64,000 nt of DNA. Origin: Tetranychus cinnabarinus (lineage: Eukaryota > Arthropoda > Arachnida > Trombidiformes > Tetranychidae). Below the pieces are notes generated by a model. The model had not been told where the DNA came from. It worked only from the letters and a program-made list of their open reading frames with translations, and searched no databases. Both the position numbers and the translations under genes were made by a program. Position 1 is the stretch's first letter. Each line of letters begins with the position of its first letter. The DNA is taken from positions 4,293,001 through 4,357,000 of the forward strand of contig WHVY01000002.1 of assembly GCA_022266195.1 (NCBI GenBank), given 5' to 3'. Positions 56,826 to 64,000 of this stretch are shown here, piece by piece.

Positions 56826-57870
56826 TGTTGGTTTGAGGCAAAAAATTTATTGAACGAAAGAAAGGTTTACACGTTTACTTCTCTGGGTCTACATCACAAC
56901 TGTTGTTGAGTTAAGGTTAACTCTTATTTTTAAGAGAAGATTCAAATTTACTTTTTCAACTGTCATCTTCATCACAAAGACATTTGTAAGATGACCTTTA
57001 GGTTATTGAAATAAAAACTGGTTTAGTGAAAGAATAGGTTAAGGAGAAAGTATTGAGAGGAAAAATGAAGTAATTATGTTTGAGCTTTTTAAAGCTAAGT
57101 TGGACATTTGTGAAGCACACTGCGAAGGGTTGAGTTAATAATTGTATTCTGAAGATGATCTTAGTTAGTGACAATTAGTAATATGAGTCGGATTTGAATG
57201 ACTCAAGAAAATCATTAATTAATATGAGAGTTGTGGAAATATCATGTTTTGGTTAAATTTAGAGGAATCATTAAGTTTAATTTAATGAAGCTTATATCAT
57301 TCGAAAGGGCCTGAGAAGGGCTTTCGAATGATGTACTGAGTAAATGATGAAAACATTAATTGTCTTTGAAATAAGATGATTCTTTGAAATATTCAATATT
57401 ATTGAGAAAACATGAAAGTTAAATTATTTTGATTTGTAGCTCAACATTGGGTTAAGTTACAGACATGGAAAATATATTAATAAAAAGTATTTTAGATGCT
57501 CTTTCTAATGATATGTTAATTGTCTTTGTCGGTTGTTTAATTCTGTAAAAATAGTGGGGTCGCCAGGATGACTTTACCCATTATATTCCCTATGTAAATA
57601 CATAGAGATTTGACGCCGGGCAAGTTAATGTTTTAAGAGATTGGTTTAAGTTACAGTTATCAATTATATATCATTAAATAGATCTCGAAGAGACAAAGCT
57701 AATGATATATAAATCAATGTTGAAAATTATGTGGTTGATGAAAAGATGATGACCCAAGTTTGAGTCCAAAAAGTGAAAAAATTGAAAAATTGAAGGTTAA
57801 ATGAAATTAATGATAAATATGCTTCTAAGAGTGAATTTGTTGTAGTCATGAAGTCTGATTACAACCAACA
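56826..57870 (-). repeat. Copia 5' LTR (element orientation)
   Basis: 1045 bp, TG...CA ends. It should carry the element promoter; followed by AAAAT at 57871-57875. Confidence 0.95.
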
Positions 57871-57875
57871 AAAAT
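57871..57875 (+). repeat. Copia target site duplication, right
   Basis: AAAAT, equal to 51080-51084. Beyond it the Argonaute-cluster satellite resumes (ttgagtctatttattttac). Confidence 0.9.
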
Positions 57876-60800
57876 TGAGTCTATTTATTTTACTAAAAAG
57901 TTTGTCTAATTGATATTATAATTTTGTAGAAAATCGAGGCGAAAGTTTAAACTTTGATCACATTTTGTTCAGTTATGTGAGCAGCTATTTTCAGGAAACT
58001 CATTTGGCCAATGTAACTTTTTGAAGATAGACCAGAAAATGCACTTATTTTGCGAAATAACATTTTAACTTTTCTGTAAAAGAGTCAAGTTCGATTTTCA
58101 TTTAAACCGATCGCATTCTGTGACCATAAAAGTTAGAGAGCTGAAACTTATTATTAGTCGATAGAAGTTTTCGGTACACGTCGTGGGTTAAATACTTTTA
58201 TCAATTTATCAACTGTTCTCTAGATTTTGGCTTGAAACCTGCAAACTTTTAGCTTCGATATTTCGAGTATAATAGTACCTACAGTCCTCATTCTTCCACT
58301 AGTTCAATCCTTTGCTAATTAATAATTCAATACAATGTAAAAACTTTGAACCATTGCATCTGGTTTGTCATATTTGGGTTATAAATGTACAAGCAACACC
58401 TAATTCAACAAAGTAAACTCACATTAACACATATTCTGGTGAATAAACCACTTTTCTGGTTCAACTTGCAAATGAAGTGTAAAAAGTACTGCCAAAGGGT
58501 TGAAAATTTGAGTAGAGAGTTGAGAATTGGTGGGTTTGTAAGGTCATAAAAACTTATTCTATTGGTGCATAAAAATAATTCATCCGATGGACAGTTTTCG
58601 AGAAAATAGAAGTCAAATTTGAAAATTCGATCGCTTTTTGTGCAATTTTGGAAGCAGATTTTTTCATCAAACTTCATTTAATTGATGTAACTTTTGATGA
58701 TGAACCAGAAAATGCACTTATTTTGCGAAATAAAACTTTTATTTTTCTGTAAAACAGATTAGTTCGATTTTCTTTTAAACCGACAGCATTCTGTGACCAT
58801 AAAAGTTGGATTGCTGAAACTTATGCAAAGTGGATAGAAGTTGTAGTTACACAGAGTAGGTTGCTTACTTGTTTCAATTTATCAATAGTTCTGTTGATTT
58901 TGACCATTTACCTAAAAACTTTGAACTTCGATATTTCGAGTTTGGTACTACCTACAGCCCTCATTCTTTCTCTAATATAATCCTTTACTAATTAAGTATT
59001 GAATACAATTTAATAACTTTGACTTAGCACATTTGGTTTGTTATATTTGGGTCATAAAGAGACGAGCAACAACTTATTCAGCAAAGTAAACTCATCTTAA
59101 CCCATCTCTTAATAAATGAAACAATATCCTGGTTTAACTTGCAAATTGAATGCATAAACTAATGCCAAAAGCTCGAAAATTTGAGCTAAGAGTTTAGACT
59201 CGGTGGGTTTGTAGGGCTATTAAATCTGAGTCTGTTGGTCCTATTAAATACTTCATCCGATGGCCAGTCTTCTGTAAAATCGAAGTCAATGTTGAAACTT
59301 CGACCGACTTTTGTACGATTATGGAGTCAGGTTTTTTCATAAAACTTCTCTTAATTGATGTAATATTTATGATGAACCATAAAATGCACTTATTTTGCGA
59401 AACAAAATTCTATGGATTCTGTAAAACAAATAAGTTCGATTTTTAACCAAACCGACCTCATTCTGTAATCGAAAGAGTTAGAGAGCTGAAACCTTTTGCC
59501 AATCGATAAAAATTGTTATAGCACATCAAAGGTACGAAAACTTTTTTCAATTTATCGATAGTTCTCTTGGTTTTGGCCTAAAACTTAGAAACTTTAATTC
59601 TCATTATTTCGAGAATGGCATCACCTACAATGACCATTCTTTGGCAGAGCATTAGATTTCATTTTAGGCTATAATGTAATGTGTGTAAATGACAAACAAA
59701 ATTTGACTAATTCATTTAACGATCAATTTAACACATCATAAGATTTGTGTTTGAGTTACCTTAACTTTATATTAATGAATCAAGTCTTAAACCTGACATC
59801 GTAAGTTATACAATGCTATAAATACCTTTGTATTATCTTAAATGATCTAAAATTTCAATTCCCAGTTATAGCCCATAATAAAATCTAATGTTTGGGCAAG
59901 TAATGACAACTGTAGGTACTGCCAAACTCGAAATATCGTCGCTCAAAGTTTGCAGGTAATTGTCAAAATCAAGAAAACAGTTGATAAATTGAAAACAGTA
60001 ATCAATCTATTATGTGTAACTACAATTTTTATTGACTAATGAAAAGTTTCAGCTCTCTGACTTTTATGTTCACAGGATGCGGTCGGTTTAAATGAAAATC
60101 GATCTAATCTGTTTTACAGAAAACGGCCAAAATCAGGAGAACCATTGATAAATTGAAAAAAGTATTTAGCCCACGATGTTTACTGACAACTTATATCGAC
60201 TAATAATAAGTTTTAGCTCTCTTGCTTTTATGGGTTCAGAATACGGTCGGTTTTACTTAAAATCGAACTTAACTCTAACTAATCTGTTTTACAGGAAACA
60301 CAGAATTTTATTCGCAAAATAAGTACATTTTCTGATTAAGCATACAAATTAACATCAATTAAATGAAGTTTCACGAATAGAACTGACTTCATAATTGTAC
60401 AAAAGGCGGACGAAGCTTCAACTTTGACTTCGATTTTAGATAAAACTGTCCATCGGATGAAGCATTTAATAGGAACAATAGACTCAGTTTTTACAGCCCT
60501 ACAAATTCACCGAGTCTCAACTCTTAGCTTCAATTTTCGAGCTTTCGACATTAGTTTTTGCATTCAATTTGCAAGTTAAACCAGGATATTGTTTCATTTA
60601 TCAAGAAATGAGTTAAGATGAGTTTACTTTGCTGAATAAGTTGTTGCTTGTCTCTTTATTACTAAAACATCACAATCGAAATGTGCTAAGTGCAAATTGT
60701 TATATTGTATTGAATACTTAATTAGTGAAGGGCTTAGTTAGAGAAAGAATGAGGACTGTAGGTAGTACCATACTCGAAATATCGAAGCTAAAAGTTTTTA

Positions 60801-62130
60801 GGTAAATGGTCAAAATCAAGAGAACTATTGATAAATTGAAACAAGTATTTAACCCAATCTGTGTAACTACAAATTTTATCGAGCAAGAATAAGTTTCAGC
60901 AATCCAACTTGCATAGTCACAGAATGCTGTCGGTTTAAAAGAAAATCGAACTAAACTGTTTTACAGAGATGTTAAAGTTTTATTTCGCGAAATAAGAGCA
61001 TTTTCTAGTTCATCATCAAAAGTTACATCAATTAAATGAAGTTTGATGAAAAAATCTGCTTCCGAAATCGCACAAAATGCGATCGAAGTTTCAACTTTGA
61101 CTTCGATTTTCTCAAAAACTGTCCATTGGATGAATTATTTAGAAGCAACAATAGACACAGTTTTCTTGTCCCAACAAAACCCACTAACGCTCAAATCTTA
61201 ACTAAAATTTTCCAGCCTTTGGCACCACTTTTTACACTTCATTTGCAAGTTGAACCAGAAAAGTGGTTTATTCACCAGAATATGTGTTAATAAGAGTTTG
61301 TTTTGTTGAATTAGTTGTTGCTTGTACATTTATAACCCAAATATGACAAACCAGATGCAATGGTTCAAAGTAATTAAGTTGTATTGAATTATTAATTAGC
61401 AAAGGGTTGAACTAGTGGAAGAATGAGGACTGTAGGTACTATTATACTCGAAATATCGAAGTTCAAAGTTTTTAGGTAAATGGCCAAAATAGACAGAACT
61501 ATTGATAAATTGATAAAAGTATTTAACCTACGATGTGTACCGACAACTTATATCGACTAATAATAAGTTTCAACACTCTAACTACAACTGTCACAGAATG
61601 CGGTCGGTTTTACTCAAAATCGACTTGCACAAAAGTCGGTCGAAGCTTCAACTTTGTCCTCAATTTTCTAGAAAACTGTTCATCGGATGAGTTATTTAAA
61701 AGCACCAATAGTGTCTGTCAGTTTGTGTGTCCCTACAAACCCATCGAGTCACAACTCTTAGCTCAAATGCTCGAGCCTTTGGCATTAGTTTTTGCATTTC
61801 ATTTGCAAGCTAAACCAGAAAAGTGTTTTATTTACCAAGAAATAGGATAAGATGCGTTTTGTTTTATTAAATTATTTGTTGCTTGTGTATCTACAACGCA
61901 AACATCATAATTCGAATGCGCTAATCAAAAGTAATTAAATTTTAATAGTTATTTATTAGTAAAGGATAGTATTAGTTAAAGAATGATGATTGTAGGTGCT
62001 ACTACACTCGAAATATTGAGGCTCAAAGTTTATAGCTATTAATAGCTAATAAATGCCAAAATAAAGAGAACAGTTCCCTGAAAAATGTGGCTTGAAAATC
62101 CGAAAAGTTAAAGAATTCATTTTGTTTAGC
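57876..62130. repeat. Palindromic satellite array 3 (between copia and Argonaute 4)
   Basis: Same satellite as arrays 1 and 2. Plus orientation from about 57876 to 59645 (landmark at about 58073, 58747 and 59418, period 671-674 bp), then the hinge, then opposite orientation from about 59895 to 62130 (landmark at about 60105, 60283 and 60956). It is the longest array. The frames at 58405-58677, 61036-61290 and 61533-61850 lie in the repeat and are not thought to be genes. Confidence 0.85.
59645..59895 (-). repeat. Palindrome hinge, orientation 2 (inverted)
   Basis: Reverse complement of the hinge at 38725-38975 over its whole length, with both junction sequences exchanged (ccattctttggcagag now on the left, gtttgggcaagtaatg on the right). 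Confidence 0.8.
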
Positions 62131-62322
62131 ACAAAACAAAAATTTTTAATGATTTATTATAATTTGTGACTTCTCATGATTGTTGGAATGCTTATTAAAT
62201 ATCAAGAGTTACATAGTTGCAAAAAATTACAATGACTTTTCAAATTACAAATTTTTAAATAATTGAAACGGATTATATTATAAATTATCATCCAAGTTAC
62301 TGAAGATTTCATTGTTTTGTAT

Positions 62323-64000
62323 TTAGATATAAAACATACTAGATCTAGCGTAATCAGCATTAATATTTGAGAACTCAGAATTCAATTCTCTGGCAATTTT
62401 TTCTTCTGCCTCAAATCGCTCTTCGGGTTTTAATCCTCTGAGATCACATTTTAAATCTTTGCTGCAGATCCATTGTCGCACTTTGAAGGCGAGATTATGG
62501 GCGTGCATCACCGGAGCTGGAGCCGATGTTGAGGAAGTGGATCGTTCAAATATATGACACAAATAATAACTAATCTTAGACATTTCGTCTATTGTCAAAT
62601 TGTTATCATCGTGAAGCATATAATAATGACATGGACGTGATGTACCCTTAATACCTTTGTGGCCATACTGGAAGTAGTCGAAGTCTGATGGATGAGTGAT
62701 AATTCTGTCAATTGTTGTTCCTGGTGGAACGTTGTTCATAACTGCATCCTCTGGGTCTATTGGTCTAGTTCGAGTAAGGATACGTTTGCTGATAACAACA
62801 GCAGTAACTTTGGGTTTATATTTATTACCAAAAGGATTCTTTAAATGAATGACTTCTTCATTCAAAATTTGTCTGTACTGTCCATCAGAGACTCCATCTC
62901 TTAAATACAAAATTGTATCAGGAAACGAATCATTCACTTTTCTGAAATTTGTTAGATGCTCCTGGGTCATAGATTTAAAATCTTTGATGACTTCAACGAT
63001 TCTCTTTCCATCTTTACCATCTTTTTTAGGTTGAACACGAACTGATGGATAAAACATTGTATGATTTGCATCATAAGTTGAAACCGAAGCAGCTACTGAT
63101 GATTGAAGCTCATCTCCGGTACCTGGATGGGTGACATCAGCTCCAATGATCATTATCTTATTATTTCTCTTGAACTGAAGAAGAGGTGGTTTGATACTCT
63201 CTTTGAGAATTACATTGATGCCACCAAGTTTCTTATTAACTTTAGCTAAAATGTTAGCTATGGTCTGTACTTTAGGAATTTGCACACTCTGCAGAGTTAC
63301 ACCTTGGGTTGGGAAATTCAGAATTGTATCAGCTATTCTTTTGGTCAAATTATAAATTGCTTTATTAGATTTATCTTTAATGTCTGGAAAGAAGCACAAC
63401 GCAAAAGCGCATCCATCCTTTTTCATTTCTGTTAGCGCACCCATGATGTTATTGGCTGTTTCTTTTTTCGTTTTTTCCATACAATTCATTAAATCTCTGA
63501 CAAATGGTTTTTTATCTGGACTTGGGGTCATTCCCATTTCAAATGCTTTTTTGGTAAACGCTATGCAAAAAGGTTTACCTTCTTGCGGGGAAGCACAGAA
63601 ATTCAGAACTCCAAATTTGTCAAAAGTTTTTCTCCTGAAGAAACTTTTGTCTTGAAGGTTCCATGCACCATTCTTTGGTGTGAATTCTTCTCCGTGGTAT
63701 GAAAGTCTTGGTGCATTCAGAACTATTCCTTCGACTCCAATTGGTGAGACGTTGATGCCCAACTTGAAATCTTTAAGATCTTCATTGACTAGACCACGAA
63801 TCTGTGCATGTGCTTGTAATAAACACGTAAACCTTTCATCAGGTTCAGTAGCGGTAAGTTTGATCATTTCAGCCTTTTCTTGTGCACTTAGAGGTCTTTT
63901 AATACTTTGTGATGATTGATTCGGTTCAATTTTACACACTTCTATTGGGATTTTGGAGTTGTTACGTGTAATTAAACAAGGTAGATTAGGGTATTTCAAG
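62323..64000 (-). CDS. Argonaute protein 4 of cluster, 5' end outside window
   Basis: A frame of at least 558 codons open to the right edge. It covers the end of PAZ (YPNLPCL), MID and PIWI, ending YARSSMFYI like the others. The four slicer residues are present (GADVTHPG, RIVEVIKD, YLRDGVSDG, HAHNLAF). The MID loop before the pocket Tyr is two residues shorter than in copies 1-3 (KDKSNKAIY), and the loop before the glutamate finger is of intermediate form (KKDGKDGKRIVEV). No intron seen. Probably intact, but the N-terminal half is unseen. Confidence 0.92.
   Translation of the reverse strand, partial: LKYPNLPCLITRNNSKIPIEVCKIEPNQSSQSIKRPLSAQEKAEMIKLTATEPDERFTCLLQAHAQIRGLVNEDLKDFKLGINVSPIGVEGIVLNAPRLSYHGEEFTPKNGAWNLQDKSFFRRKTFDKFGVLNFCASPQEGKPFCIAFTKKAFEMGMTPSPDKKPFVRDLMNCMEKTKKETANNIMGALTEMKKDGCAFALCFFPDIKDKSNKAIYNLTKRIADTILNFPTQGVTLQSVQIPKVQTIANILAKVNKKLGGINVILKESIKPPLLQFKRNNKIMIIGADVTHPGTGDELQSSVAASVSTYDANHTMFYPSVRVQPKKDGKDGKRIVEVIKDFKSMTQEHLTNFRKVNDSFPDTILYLRDGVSDGQYRQILNEEVIHLKNPFGNKYKPKVTAVVISKRILTRTRPIDPEDAVMNNVPPGTTIDRIITHPSDFDYFQYGHKGIKGTSRPCHYYMLHDDNNLTIDEMSKISYYLCHIFERSTSSTSAPAPVMHAHNLAFKVRQWICSKDLKCDLRGLKPEERFEAEEKIARELNSEFSNINADYARSSMFYI

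Larger units (their letters stand above)
51085..57870 (-). mobile_element. Ty1/copia LTR retrotransposon, complete, minus strand
   Basis: 6786 bp with LTRs of 1046 and 1045 bp that begin TGTTGG and end CCAACA, 5-bp target duplications (AAAAT), a primer-binding site and a polypurine tract. Gene order is Gag, protease, integrase, reverse transcriptase, RNase H, which defines Ty1/copia. The LTRs differ by one base in what I could compare, so insertion is recent. The coding region is broken by one frameshift within the integrase, so this copy probably cannot move by itself. Confidence 0.95.

Overview
The window is AT-rich animal nuclear DNA with short introns, canonical GT-AG splicing and compact genes. 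The muscle Z-disc gene, the duplicated Argonautes and the gene compactness suit a small-genome arthropod, and a trombidiform mite is my best guess. That is an inference; no species-diagnostic marker is visible. Region 1 (1-13.3 kb) is a segmental duplication. Copy A (about 793-6940) holds an intact ENPP-type phosphodiesterase and a broken cardiolipin synthase. Copy B (about 9711-13290) holds an intact cardiolipin synthase and a broken ENPP fragment, so each copy kept a different gene. A further inverted partial copy at the left edge forms a large palindrome with copy A. A CPVL-like serine carboxypeptidase lies between the two copies. Region 2 (13.5-28.2 kb, minus strand) is one 13-coding-exon gene for a Zasp/PDZ-LIM protein: PDZ, ZM motif, one LIM, a Pro/Ser-rich linker and three C-terminal LIMs (765 aa as assembled here). 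Its intron 5 carries a 6.1 kb DNA transposon at 17296-23386. The transposon encodes an 809-aa transposase-like protein on the minus strand and two spliced BEN-domain-like proteins on the plus strand. It is peppered end to end with 27 exact copies of the palindromic octamer AAGATCTT, in exons, introns and untranslated DNA alike. This is the most unusual system in the window. Region 3 (30-31.4 kb) has two convergent housekeeping genes, the RNA polymerase III subunit CRCP/RPC9 and adenylate kinase 6. Region 4 (32.3-64 kb) is a tandem cluster of at least four intronless AGO-clade Argonaute genes, all on the minus strand; the last is cut by the window edge. The catalytic DEDH residues are kept in the three complete copies and appear present in the partial one. 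The Argonautes are separated by a roughly 0.67 kb satellite arranged as palindromes, with one arm in each orientation around a non-satellite hinge. A young Ty1/copia element (51085-57870, nearly identical LTRs, 5-bp target duplication, integrase frameshift) splits the Ago3-Ago4 spacer. The repeat unit appears to be Ago plus flanks plus satellite. Palindromic satellites beside Argonaute genes could be a source of double-stranded RNA, but that is a hypothesis.
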